From Chloroflexi bacterium CFX4 (lineage in GTDB: Bacteria > Chloroflexota > Anaerolineae > Aggregatilineales > UBA2796), in assembly GCA_021404685.1 (NCBI GenBank), contig QWHC01000011.1:186001-250000 (forward strand): a stretch of DNA of 64,000 nt. The letters are read 5' to 3'. Shown here in pieces: positions 45,839 to 54,029 of the stretch (within the stretch, counting starts at the first letter, position 1; each line of letters starts with the position of its first letter). The translations under genes and the position numbers were made by a program. Below the pieces are notes generated by a model. It was not told where the DNA came from. It made no database searches and saw nothing but the letters and a program-made list of their open reading frames with translations.

Positions 45839-46140
45839 ATGCTCACCAAAGAACAGCTTCAGGCACTCAAACAGACGGACACCAGCCAAATCTACCGCCT
45901 GCTTGGTGAGGCAACCGCCACCCGCGACATCTTATTCCTGCTCGAAAACTTGGGACCGTTGCCCAAGGCGCCTATGAGTCCTCGAACATCTGGCGGATTG
46001 ACCCAACCTTTGATCGCGTGCATAGCGCTGTGTTTCTGCTGGAACGGTGCAACCGCGTTATTCGCTACTATTCATACGTTGGCGATTTGGTGTTTGGTCC
46101 GTTTGGCGGCAGCCTCAGCCCGTGCGCTTCTTGTCCTTAG
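45839..46140 (+). pseudogene. Frameshifted remnant of an N4/N6 DNA methyltransferase
   Basis: The first frame (from ATG 45839) reads LTKEQLQALKQTDTSQIYRL through about codon 40. Shifting frame at about 45958 continues as ESSNIWRIDPTFDRVHSAVF, then RYYSYVGDLVFGPFGGS, and stops at 46140. The second part matches the C-terminal pattern of N4/N6-cytosine/adenine methylases (W-I-P, H-A-F, YSY-GD-V-DPF-GSGT), but the AdoMet motif DPFxGSGTT is degraded to GPFGGSLSP and the catalytic (D/N/S)PPY part is absent. It is best read as a decayed relic of a modification gene. The origin of the N-terminal 40 codons is not certain. Confidence 0.55.
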
Positions 46141-46259
46141 CGGAATTCCTGCCTGAGCAGTCTTGACCTCAGTCCGAGTGCTGAGGCTAATTAGAGCGAT
46201 TCACACAGTTTTGGCAGTCCATAGTCACGCATAGCCGCGCAATTCGCCATTCCCGCTGC

Positions 46260-46289
46260 TTGTAAGGATTTGGGCGGGCGGGCTATAAT
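46260..46289 (+). promoter_or_regulatory. Promoter of xylA
   Basis: TTGTAA (46260-46265) and TATAAT (46284-46289), spacer 18 bases, 52 bases before the ATG. Confidence 0.6.
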
Positions 46290-46341
46290 GATGCACAGGG
46301 ACGACAGTTTTGCTCAACGCATCTTGTAAAGGTGATTTCCA

Positions 46342-47505
46342 ATGACGTATGAACCGAAACCCGAACACAAATTTAGCTTTGGCTTGTGGACGGTTGGCAA
46401 CATCGGGCGAGATCCGTTCGGTGAGCCAACACGCGGCGTCATCTCGCCGGTTGAGATCGTCCACCTGCTGGCAGAAGTAGGTGCGTGGGGCGTCAATTTG
46501 CACGATAATGATCTGGTGCCAATCACTGCCACACCCGCTGAACGCGATCAGATCGTGCGCGATTTCAAGGCGGCGCTCAGTGCGACGGGCATCGTCGTGC
46601 CGATGGCAACCACCAACCTCTTCACAGACGCCGCCTTTAAGGATGGCGCCTTCACCTCAAATGATCCCGCCGTGCGTGCCTACGCCCTGCAAAAGACCAT
46701 CCGCTCTATCGAGTTGGGCGTCGAACTGGGCGCAACCACTTACGTTTTCTGGGGCGGGCGTGAAGGCACCGAAAGCGACAGCACCAAGAGTCCACTAGAG
46801 GCGATCAAGCGCTACCGCGAGGCAATCAACTTCCTGTGCGCCTATGTGAAGGATCAGGGCTACAACCTGCGCTTTGCCATGGAGCCGAAGCCGAACGAAC
46901 CACGCGGACACATCTTCCTGCCAACCGTGGGCGATGCGCTCGCCTTCATCGCCACGCTCGATCATCCTGAGATGGTGGGCGTAAATCCGGAAGTGGCGCA
47001 CGAACACATGGCAGGCTTGAACTTTACGCACGGCGTGGCGATGGCGCACGCTGCCGGCAAACTCTTTCACATTGACCTCAACGATCAGCTTTTTGGGCGC
47101 TACGATCAGGACTTCCGCTTTGGCAGCATGATGCCCAAACAAGCCTTTCATCTGGTCAAATTCCTTGAGGATGTCGGCTATAGCGGCAGCCGCCACTTCG
47201 ACGCGCACGCCTTCCGCAGCAGTGGCTACGAGGATGTCAAGGCGTTCGCACGCGGCTGTATGCGTACCTACCTGATCCTGAAGGATAAGGCGGCGCAGTT
47301 CAACGCCGATCCTGAAGTGCAGCAGCTTTTGGCGGAAATTCACGCCGACGATGGCACCTTCAGCTACCTGAGCAACGGCTACAGCCGTGAGGCACTCGCC
47401 AAGCTGCGCGCTGCCGAGATCAACCGTGTGGCGCTTGGCAGCCGTAACCTGCCCTACGAACGCCTCGATCAGATCACCATCGAGATTCTGCTCGGCGTGC
47501 GCTAG
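46342..47505 (+). CDS. xylA: Xylose isomerase, class I (actinobacterial type)
   Basis: A 387-residue TIM-barrel enzyme interconverting xylose and xylulose (and glucose and fructose). All active-site residues keep the Streptomyces numbering: His54, Asp57, Glu181, Lys183, Glu217, His220, Asp245, Asp255, Asp257 and Asp287, seen in [37 protein letters not shown] and RHFDAHA. AAGGTGA precedes the ATG. No xylulokinase or xylose regulator is adjacent; the gene appears monocistronic with its own promoter. The sugar importer at the window start is 44 kb away. Confidence 0.95.
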   Translation: MTYEPKPEHKFSFGLWTVGNIGRDPFGEPTRGVISPVEIVHLLAEVGAWGVNLHDNDLVPITATPAERDQIVRDFKAALSATGIVVPMATTNLFTDAAFKDGAFTSNDPAVRAYALQKTIRSIELGVELGATTYVFWGGREGTESDSTKSPLEAIKRYREAINFLCAYVKDQGYNLRFAMEPKPNEPRGHIFLPTVGDALAFIATLDHPEMVGVNPEVAHEHMAGLNFTHGVAMAHAAGKLFHIDLNDQLFGRYDQDFRFGSMMPKQAFHLVKFLEDVGYSGSRHFDAHAFRSSGYEDVKAFARGCMRTYLILKDKAAQFNADPEVQQLLAEIHADDGTFSYLSNGYSREALAKLRAAEINRVALGSRNLPYERLDQITIEILLGVR

Positions 47506-47522
47506 CCCTTGGCGCCCCAGCT

Positions 47523-47552
47523 CGCCCTCTCCGAAACCTTTTGGAGAGGGCG
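47523..47552 (+). terminator. Terminator-like hairpin after xylA
   Basis: A 10-bp perfect stem (CGCCCTCTCC 47523-47532 with GGAGAGGGCG 47543-47552), 10-base loop, 18 bases after the xylA stop. There is no T-run, so termination may be weak or the element may be a repeat unit. The gap 47506-47831 contains this, the palindrome at 47674 and a possible promoter at 47796. Confidence 0.45.
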
Positions 47553-47673
47553 ATTCCGCCCGACACCCTCCCAAAACGCTGCGCCTAAAACTGCCGAGCG
47601 CGCCATAAGAGGATGTTCCACCCTAAAGCCCGCCCCGCAGGCAAAGTGGGACTTTCCCGATTACCTCTGATCC

Positions 47674-47697
47674 CCTTTCCCGACTGGCGGGGAAAGG
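47674..47697. repeat. REP-like imperfect palindrome
   Basis: CCTTTCCC (47674-47681) and GGGAAAGG (47690-47697) with an 8-base loop, followed by AGGGGTAGGGG. It resembles the C/G-rich intergenic repeats common in Chloroflexi genomes; no second copy is in the window. Confidence 0.35.
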
Positions 47698-47795
47698 ATT
47701 AGGGGTAGGGGTTGGCTGCGGACTAGACTATCTGCTAAAATGCATCACTTCCAATTGCCTGTAACCTTTTGCCGCCCTGTGCATCTAAAGGGATG

Positions 47796-47835
47796 TACAC
47801 TGAATTAGATGGCACATCGGGAGGCTTTCTCATGA
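47796..47835 (+). promoter_or_regulatory. -10 box followed by 8-codon ORF overlapping the DUF2892 start
   Basis: TACACT (47796-47801) is followed after seven bases by ATG (47809) opening MAHREAFS, whose TGA (47833-47835) overlaps the DUF2892 ATG (47832). No -35 is visible. If real, it is another leaderless small ORF coupled to a gene. Confidence 0.3.
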
Positions 47836-48044
47836 AGCGCAATGTTGGGAACACAGATCGGATCATTCGTTTGGTGTTGGGCGCTGTCGCAGTCGTCTTG
47901 GGCGTTGTGGCACAAGGCACTTGGCTGATCGTTGGCGGCGTGGTGGGTGTGGTGCTGATCGGCACGGCGCTGACGGGGCGCTGCCCTGCCTACATGCCTT
48001 TTGGCATCAACACATGCAGCCTCAAAGAGCGCGGGCAAGCATAA
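47832..48044 (+). CDS. DUF2892 small membrane protein
   Basis: A 70-residue inner-membrane protein with two membrane helices (about residues 12-28 and 30-48) after MKRNVGNTDRIIR and the family ending GRCPAYMPFGINTC. The two Cys of GRCP...NTC are conserved in this family, which often occurs with rhodanese or sulfur proteins. GGGAGG lies 10 bases before the ATG at 47832; a longer in-frame start at 47769 is not needed. No sulfur-metabolism gene is adjacent. Confidence 0.8.
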   Translation: MKRNVGNTDRIIRLVLGAVAVVLGVVAQGTWLIVGGVVGVVLIGTALTGRCPAYMPFGINTCSLKERGQA

Positions 48045-48063
48045 CACTCGCAGAATGCCCTAC

Positions 48064-48100
48064 GGCGCGGTAAACTGTGTGTGACCGCGCCTTTTTGTTT
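48064..48100 (+). terminator. Intrinsic terminator after the DUF2892 gene
   Basis: An 8-bp stem (48064-48071 with 48084-48091, arms GGCGCGGT/ACCGCGCC), 12-base loop, then TTTTTGTTT. It covers one possible GTG start of the next gene (48081), which argues for the later GTG. Confidence 0.7.
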
Positions 48101-48116
48101 AGCCGTAGGGAAGCCT

Positions 48117-48686
48117 GTGGATGATGTAGCCCTGCTGGATGCCTTAAAACAACGCGATTCATCGGTGCTGGCAGCATTGTTCACGCGCCATGCCGACGCG
48201 CTCTACCGTTTGGCAGTGCGCCTGCTGGGCGATGAGCAACAAGCCGATGGCGTCGTGCAGACTGCCTTCCTCGCCCTGCTCGATCACGCAGATCGCTTTG
48301 AAGGGCGCGCCAACATCGGCACATGGCTATACCGTGTTGCCTACAATGAATGCCTGATGCGTTTGCGCGCCGCACCGTCTGTTTCCCTTGACGATTTGGC
48401 AGGCGAAAGCGGCGAGTTCATGCCAAGCTGCCTTGTGGATTGGCGCAATCTGCCTGAAGAGGCACTCCTCAACGAGGAAGCACACGCCGAGATGGAACGC
48501 GCCATCAATAGCCTGACGCCAACGCTGCGCGCCGTCTTCACCTTGCGCGATGTTGAAGAGCTTTCGGTCAGCGAGACGGCGCACATCCTCAACCTGAGCG
48601 AGGCTGCCGTGAAAACCAATTTGCATCGCGCACGGCTGCACCTGCGCGAACGCCTAAGCCGCTACTTTGAAGGGCGGCACACCTAA
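48117..48686 (+). CDS. ECF-type RNA polymerase sigma factor
   Basis: A 189-residue sigma factor of the extracytoplasmic-function group. Region 2 shows ALFTRHADALYRLAVRLLGD, DGVVQTAFLALL and GTWLYRVAYNECLMRLR; region 4 shows LPTLRAVFTLRDVEELSVSE-like helices ending AAVKTNLHRARLHLRERL. The start is taken as the GTG at 48117 with AGGGA upstream, since the GTG at 48081 lies inside a terminator. The anti-sigma gene begins 10 bases after the stop, the usual pairing for such factors. The inducing signal is unknown. Confidence 0.9.
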   Translation: MDDVALLDALKQRDSSVLAALFTRHADALYRLAVRLLGDEQQADGVVQTAFLALLDHADRFEGRANIGTWLYRVAYNECLMRLRAAPSVSLDDLAGESGEFMPSCLVDWRNLPEEALLNEEAHAEMERAINSLTPTLRAVFTLRDVEELSVSETAHILNLSEAAVKTNLHRARLHLRERLSRYFEGRHT

Positions 48687-48696
48687 GGAGCCTGCC

Positions 48697-48948
48697 ATGC
48701 AGTGTGATGATCTTGTGCGCTACCTCTCCGATTATCTCGATCACAACCTTGAGGAATCGCTTGCCGCTGAAGCACAGGCGCACTTGGCAAGCTGCCATAA
48801 CTGCCGTGTGGTGCTGGATACCACACAGCAGACGATCCTCCTCTACCGTGAGCGCGGCAAGCAGCTTGCTATGCCTGCTGCACGTCACGCGCACCTGTTC
48901 GCACAGTTGGCAAAGGCGCTTAAGGCTGAGGATGAGATCAGTGAATAA
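48697..48948 (+). CDS. Zinc-finger anti-sigma factor (ZAS type, soluble)
   Basis: An 83-residue protein with the ZAS signature His29-x3-Cys33-x2-Cys36 (HLASCHNC) and an N-terminal helix CDDLVRYLSDYLDHNL, as in RsrA/ChrR-like anti-sigma domains. There is no membrane segment, so the signal is probably sensed in the cytoplasm, for instance redox or metal. AAGGAG precedes the ATG at 48697. It partners the ECF sigma factor encoded just upstream. Confidence 0.85.
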   Translation: MQCDDLVRYLSDYLDHNLEESLAAEAQAHLASCHNCRVVLDTTQQTILLYRERGKQLAMPAARHAHLFAQLAKALKAEDEISE

Positions 48949-49020
48949 GGTTGCCAAGCCCGCCGCCCTTGCGCTAAAGTCTAGCTACTGTTAGCCTGCC
49001 AGCAGGATGTAAAGCTTACC

Positions 49021-50451
49021 GTGATAACCCGTGAACGTTCCGCGCAGCCCGTCGGCATTGTGAAGGCGGTGCTGCCCGAAAGCGCTGCCGCCGCACTCGG
49101 CGTTCAGCCCAATGATGAACTTTTGGCGATCAATGGGCAGCCCTGTGAAGACGTGATTGATGTGCAGTACTACAGCGCCGAAGAATGGCTTGCGCTGCGC
49201 TTGCGCCGAGATGGGCGCGAGATCACGCTGGAGGGCGAACGGCGCTACGATCAGCCGCTTGGCATCGAATTTGCCCACCCAACCTTTGATATAGATATTC
49301 GCCGCTGCAACAATCTGTGCGAGTTCTGTTTTGTGCTGCAAATGGCGCCGCGAATGCGCCGCACGCTCTACATTAAGGATGACGACTACCGCTACTCGTT
49401 CCTGTTCGGGCATTTTGTCACGCTCACCAACCTGCGCGGGCGCGATTGGGAACGCATCCTGGAGCAGCACCTTAGCCCACTGTACATCTCGGTTCACGCC
49501 ACCGATCTTGAACTGCGCCGCCACTGCCTACGCAATCCCAACGCGCCAGACATCATGACGCAACTGCGCGAGTTGGCAGACCACAACTTTGAGGTGCATA
49601 CGCAGTTGGTCATCACGCCGAAGGTGAACGACGGCGAACACATGGCGCGCAGTGTGCATGATCTGGCATTGCTCTATCCAAGTGTGAAAAGCATCAGCGT
49701 GGTGCCGGTCGGCTTGACCAAATATCACCGCTACGGGCTGGAGACGAACTCACGCGATCACGCTAACGCGGTGCTGGATGCCTGTGAAGCGTGGCAGCAG
49801 CACTTCCGCGCGCGGTTCGGCGTCGGGTTCGTCTACCCAACCGATGAATGGTATCTGGTGGCGGAGCGCCCGCTGCCGCCGCTGAGCGCCTATGATGACC
49901 TTGCGCTGCACGAGAACGGCTTGGGCATGGTGCGCGGCTTCTTGGATGAATGGGATCAGGTGCGCCGTCAGGAAGTGCCGCAGCTTACCAATGAGGCGCT
50001 GCGTGCCAAGCACATCACGCTTGCCACAGCCACGCTTTTCGCACCGACCCTGCAACGTGCCGCCGCCGAACTTGCCGCCAACAGCGGACTTCGCCTGCAC
50101 GTGCAGCCCATCACGAACACGCGGCTTGGCGAAGGGATCACGGTTGCCGGCTTGCTGACCGCTGAGGACGTGATCGGGCAGCTTTTGCCACTGAAAAAGG
50201 CGGCTGCCTTAGGCGATTTGGTGGTGCTGCCGCGCATTATGTTTGATCATCCCGAAGGCGTGGCGCTCGATGATCAATCGCCGTTGGATGTGGCGCGTGC
50301 TTTGGGCGTGCCAGTTGCCCTTGCCGACTGGATGGGCGACGTGCTGGATGCGGCGCAAGGCACCAACAAGCTGACTTTTTCGCCGCACCTGGCCCCCGCC
50401 GAAATTCCGATTGTGCGTGAGGGCGGTTGGGCGGTCGAGAAATATCTGTAG
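49021..50451 (+). CDS. DUF512 protein: PDZ-like domain plus radical-SAM-type Fe-S domain
   Basis: A 476-residue cytoplasmic protein. Residues about 10-70 form a PDZ-like domain (VLPESAAAALGVQPNDELLAINGQ). Cys96, Cys100 and Cys103 (CNNLCEFC, C-x3-C-x2-C) would hold a 4Fe-4S cluster of radical-SAM type. The DUF512 region follows. It matches the TIGR03279-like family first noted in cyanobacteria, whose reaction is unknown. The start is a GTG at 49021. It stands alone, co-directional with the anti-sigma gene upstream. Confidence 0.88.
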   Translation: MITRERSAQPVGIVKAVLPESAAAALGVQPNDELLAINGQPCEDVIDVQYYSAEEWLALRLRRDGREITLEGERRYDQPLGIEFAHPTFDIDIRRCNNLCEFCFVLQMAPRMRRTLYIKDDDYRYSFLFGHFVTLTNLRGRDWERILEQHLSPLYISVHATDLELRRHCLRNPNAPDIMTQLRELADHNFEVHTQLVITPKVNDGEHMARSVHDLALLYPSVKSISVVPVGLTKYHRYGLETNSRDHANAVLDACEAWQQHFRARFGVGFVYPTDEWYLVAERPLPPLSAYDDLALHENGLGMVRGFLDEWDQVRRQEVPQLTNEALRAKHITLATATLFAPTLQRAAAELAANSGLRLHVQPITNTRLGEGITVAGLLTAEDVIGQLLPLKKAAALGDLVVLPRIMFDHPEGVALDDQSPLDVARALGVPVALADWMGDVLDAAQGTNKLTFSPHLAPAEIPIVREGGWAVEKYL

Positions 50452-50586
50452 CCCATTAGCAGCGCGCTGACGGGCGAGGGCTAAGGCTGGTGATCCACGC
50501 ATCGTCCAGCGCCGCCGATCCTAAACACAAGGCGCAATCTGCCAAAACGCGCTATTATTCACTGAGGAATAGGTGAGAGACTCCGC

Positions 50587-52188
50587 GTGAAATATGCCCT
50601 TCGTTTGATGCTTGTGCTGGCAGCCCTCAGTGTGCTTAGCCTGCTTGCCTTCCTGCTTGTGCAAAACAACACAACCGATCAGGGCATACAACTTGCCCTT
50701 GCTCAGGCGGAAGGCACACGCGCCGCGCTCCAGATCACGCTCATCGCACAGGCTGCCACGCCCACAGCCACGCGCCCCGCGCCAACCTTGCCGCCCACCT
50801 GGACGCCGACGCACACCCTGACCGCCAGCCCAACCTTCACCATCAGCCCAACCCGCACGCCCAGCGCGACGCGCACACCGACGCGCACGCGCACCTTCAC
50901 GCCCAGCGCCACCTTCACCGCAACGCGCACCTTTACGCCCAGCCACACACCGACCATCACCCTGACGCCCAGCATTACGCCGCTGCCAACCGATACACCG
51001 CCGCCGCCCACCCTAGAGGCAGGCGCGATGCCGCCCATCGAAACAGGCGCTTACGATTTCTTCAATGTGCTGCTGATCGGCAGCGACATTCGCCCAAACA
51101 GCGTGGATTACCGCACCGACGCGCTGATCATCCTCAGCGTGAACCGCACCACCAACAGCGTGAGTATGCTCTCGCTGCCGCGTGATTTGTATGTCTATAT
51201 CCCAGCGTATGGCTACGACCGCATCAACACGGCGAGTTTATGGGGCGATCTGTATAAGTTGCCCGGCAGAGGCATCGGCACGCTGATCGCTACCATTCGC
51301 TACAATCTGGGCATTCGCATTGATCGCTACGCGCAGGTGAATTTTGATGGCTTCAAAACGATCATTGATGAACTTGGCGGCATTGACCTTGCCGTAGATT
51401 GCCCTATCACCGATTTCCGCCTGCGCGAAGGCGCTAACCCAAACGTGCTGGCAAACTACCAGCCCTTTACGCTCAAGGTTGGCATTCACCGCATGGATGG
51501 CGCCTTTGCGCTGTGGTATGCCCGTTCGCGCAACAACACCAGCGATTTTGACCGCAACCGCCGCCAACAGGCAGTCCTGCGCGCCATCTTCAACGCCATC
51601 CGCCAGCGCGGGCAGCTTGAGCAGATCGGCAGCCTGTGGAAAGACCTGACCGCTATTGTGAAAACTGACATAACGCTTGGTGACTTGCTAGGTATGATTC
51701 CGATTGCTTTGAACCTTGACGGGATCACCTTACGGAGTTATTTTATCAGTTCGCAACAGGTTACAAGCTGGCAGACGCCACAGGGCGCCGCCGTGCTGGT
51801 GCCAAACCGAGAGGCAATCCGCGCCGAGTTGGTGAAATTCTTCACGCCGCCCACAGCCAACAGCCTAGCCCGCGAGCGCCCAACCATAGCGCTGTATAAC
51901 GGCACGGCAAACGCTGATTGGGATCGGGTGGCTGCCGAACGCCTCCTATGGGAAGGCTTTGCACCGCAACTGATGGGCGCAGCCGAACGCCTGCCTGCTA
52001 CGCGCATCTACGACTATAGCGGCGGTGCTAAGCCGCAAAGTCTGCGCTTGCTGTTGCGCGCTCTAAATGCCACCGCCGCCAACGTCATTGATCAGCCCGA
52101 TCCCAATAGTGATACGGATTTTAAGGTTGTGCTGGGTGCAAACTACAATGCCTGCACCTTCAACCGCTATGGCACAAACCTGCCCTAA
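50587..52188 (+). CDS. LytR-CpsA-Psr (LCP) family protein with Thr/Pro-rich linker
   Basis: A 533-residue membrane-anchored protein with TM at residues about 8-27. Residues about 55-145 are a Thr/Pro/Ser-rich repeat stalk (TPT, RTPT, FTPS units). The LCP catalytic domain (about 155-330) shows [27 protein letters not shown] and [19 protein letters not shown] LytR_C-like domain sits near residue 430. LCP enzymes transfer lipid-linked glycans to the cell wall or other surface acceptors on the outer face. The start is a GTG at 50587. It is monocistronic. Confidence 0.9.
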   Translation: MKYALRLMLVLAALSVLSLLAFLLVQNNTTDQGIQLALAQAEGTRAALQITLIAQAATPTATRPAPTLPPTWTPTHTLTASPTFTISPTRTPSATRTPTRTRTFTPSATFTATRTFTPSHTPTITLTPSITPLPTDTPPPPTLEAGAMPPIETGAYDFFNVLLIGSDIRPNSVDYRTDALIILSVNRTTNSVSMLSLPRDLYVYIPAYGYDRINTASLWGDLYKLPGRGIGTLIATIRYNLGIRIDRYAQVNFDGFKTIIDELGGIDLAVDCPITDFRLREGANPNVLANYQPFTLKVGIHRMDGAFALWYARSRNNTSDFDRNRRQQAVLRAIFNAIRQRGQLEQIGSLWKDLTAIVKTDITLGDLLGMIPIALNLDGITLRSYFISSQQVTSWQTPQGAAVLVPNREAIRAELVKFFTPPTANSLARERPTIALYNGTANADWDRVAAERLLWEGFAPQLMGAAERLPATRIYDYSGGAKPQSLRLLLRALNATAANVIDQPDPNSDTDFKVVLGANYNACTFNRYGTNLP

Positions 52189-52270
52189 ATTGCCTTTGCA
52201 CGTTCAGTAGCCATAGGCTGCGCTGCCTTTTGCCTGAGCGAACGCCTAACTTTTGAGGAAACAGCACACG

Positions 52271-52948
52271 ATGAAAATAGGCTTGTTAGCGGATATTCAT
52301 GCCGATCTGGAGGCACTTGAACTCGCCCTGATGTTCTTTGAGCAGCACCAAGTCGATCATATTCTGTGCGCCGGCGATTTGGTGGATAAAGGCAGAGACG
52401 GCGATGCCGTTGTGGCGCGCATTCAACAAATGAACATTCCGTGTGTGGCAGGTAACCATGATGCCATCGCTGCCAGCACGCAAGCATGGTATCAAACGAG
52501 TGACCCAGAGCTTGTGCCGCAGCACTTATTGCTGAACCCTGAGAGCGTTGCTTTTTTGCAAGGGCTGCCGCCTTCCCTGCTGCTTGAAACACCTGATTGC
52601 AACATCTTGCTGACGCACGCCACACCTTGGCGCAACGATATTTACCTGCGCCCGAACGCGCCCCGCTCCCTTTTCGAGCGCGTGGCGGCGGCAGCAGCAG
52701 CCCAATCTGCCCAAGTGGTCATCTATGGGCATACGCATATCCCAATGAAGGCGCGCATCGGGAATGTGCTGATCGTCAATCCCGGCTCGGTGTGTGGCAC
52801 CTACGCGCAGGGCAGCCGCACATGCGGCATTCTCTATCTGCCTGAACAACGCTTCCAAGTTTTTGATCTGGACTTGGGGCTGCCCGTGCGAACAGCACGC
52901 CCTGTAGATGAGCATTTGGAAGAAGCGCGCCTAAACGGGCATCTTTAG
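52271..52948 (+). CDS. Calcineurin-like metallophosphoesterase (YfcE-like)
   Basis: A 225-residue cytoplasmic phosphoesterase. The dinuclear-metal motifs are intact: LLADIHAD near residue 6, CAGDLVDKG, VAGNHDA, LTHATP and IYGHTHIPM, ending with VNPGSVCG. The substrate may be cyclic nucleotides, Ap4A or other phosphoesters; it cannot be told. I chose the ATG at 52271 with GAGGAA upstream; an in-frame TTG at 52253 adds six residues. It converges on the atp operon. Confidence 0.85.
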   Translation: MKIGLLADIHADLEALELALMFFEQHQVDHILCAGDLVDKGRDGDAVVARIQQMNIPCVAGNHDAIAASTQAWYQTSDPELVPQHLLLNPESVAFLQGLPPSLLLETPDCNILLTHATPWRNDIYLRPNAPRSLFERVAAAAAAQSAQVVIYGHTHIPMKARIGNVLIVNPGSVCGTYAQGSRTCGILYLPEQRFQVFDLDLGLPVRTARPVDEHLEEARLNGHL

Positions 52949-52955
52949 AAAGCAG

Positions 52956-52982
52956 ACAGGGCGAGTGCAGCACTCGCCCTGT
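52956..52982. terminator. Bidirectional hairpin between phosphoesterase and atp genes
   Basis: An 11-bp perfect stem (52956-52966 with 52972-52982, arms ACAGGGCGAGT/ACTCGCCCTGT), 5-base loop. It lies 7 bases after one stop and 34 before the other. U-runs are weak. Confidence 0.6.
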
Positions 52983-53016
52983 TGTGTGTTATGAGCAATG
53001 GTGTGCGGCGGAACGC

Positions 53017-53715
53017 TTAGAGCATTTGCGCCGCAAGGCTTTGCAGGTTGCTCCGCACGCTGCCATCCACCACATTTTCGCCCGAACGCAGCACCAAGCC
53101 GCCCAAGATGTTTGGATCGGTGCGGAAGGTGATGCTGCGCGCACCCGTCTCCGCCTTGATCTTCTCTTGTTCGGCGCTGGTCAGCGGCAGGGCGCTGGTC
53201 ACTTCCACATCGCCGCCGATGCCGCGTGCCTCAGCGGGCATTGCTGCAAGGAAATCGTTGACGATTGCCTGAGCGCGTGCCTCATCCAAGTGACCGACCA
53301 AGCGCTCGGTTGCCGCAATCGAGATGCGGGCAACCTGATCGCGCACGCCAGCCAGGATGCTATCCCGCTCGGCAATGGCATCTTCACGTGCCTTCGCACG
53401 GAGTGTTTCTGCCTCACGCTTGGCTTCCTCGATGAGGGCGCGGGTTTGGTCTTCGCTGCGCCCACGTGCCTCTTCGACAAGGCGATTCGCCTCGATACGG
53501 CGCTGTTCCATCAGCTTATCTGCCTCACGGCTTGCCTCTGCAAGGCGCTGTTCGGCAGCGCGTGCGTCTTCCAAGCCTTTGGCAATGCGCTCGCGGCGCG
53601 TTTCAAGTGCTTTCACCAATGGCTTCCAGACCAGCAGCCACAGGATCAGCGAAACGACGATGAAATTGACGATCTGCGCGAGCAGAAAACCGCCATTAAT
53701 ACCTAGACGTTCCAA
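53017..53715 (-). CDS. atpF: ATP synthase subunit b fused to C-terminal part of delta
   Basis: A 232-residue stator protein. Residues about 8-30 form the membrane helix (GGFLLAQIVNFIVVSLILWL), residues 35-155 a long charged coiled coil typical of b, and residues about 168-232 match the C-terminal end of the delta (OSCP) subunit: VTSALPLTSAEQEKIK...TDPNILGGLVLRSGENVVDGSV. The N-terminal helical domain of delta, which binds F1 alpha, is absent. The start is a TTG at 53715 with AGGAGG 7 bases upstream; longer frames lack b sequence. It is last in the F0 operon; no atpA, G, D or C follows. Confidence 0.85.
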   Translation of the reverse strand: MERLGINGGFLLAQIVNFIVVSLILWLLVWKPLVKALETRRERIAKGLEDARAAEQRLAEASREADKLMEQRRIEANRLVEEARGRSEDQTRALIEEAKREAETLRAKAREDAIAERDSILAGVRDQVARISIAATERLVGHLDEARAQAIVNDFLAAMPAEARGIGGDVEVTSALPLTSAEQEKIKAETGARSITFRTDPNILGGLVLRSGENVVDGSVRSNLQSLAAQML

Positions 53716-53740
53716 CGCAAACCTCCTCGCGCTGCTGCAA

Positions 53741-53983
<243 letters not shown>

Positions 53984-54029
53984 TTATGCATCTGCCTGAT
54001 AAGGTTATCGTAACTGTATGCAGCGCCCA

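Noticed and set aside
50750-51020. Apparent short tandem repeats in DNA
   Set aside because: They encode the Thr/Pro-rich stalk of the LCP protein in frame; low-complexity coding, not a mobile or CRISPR repeat.
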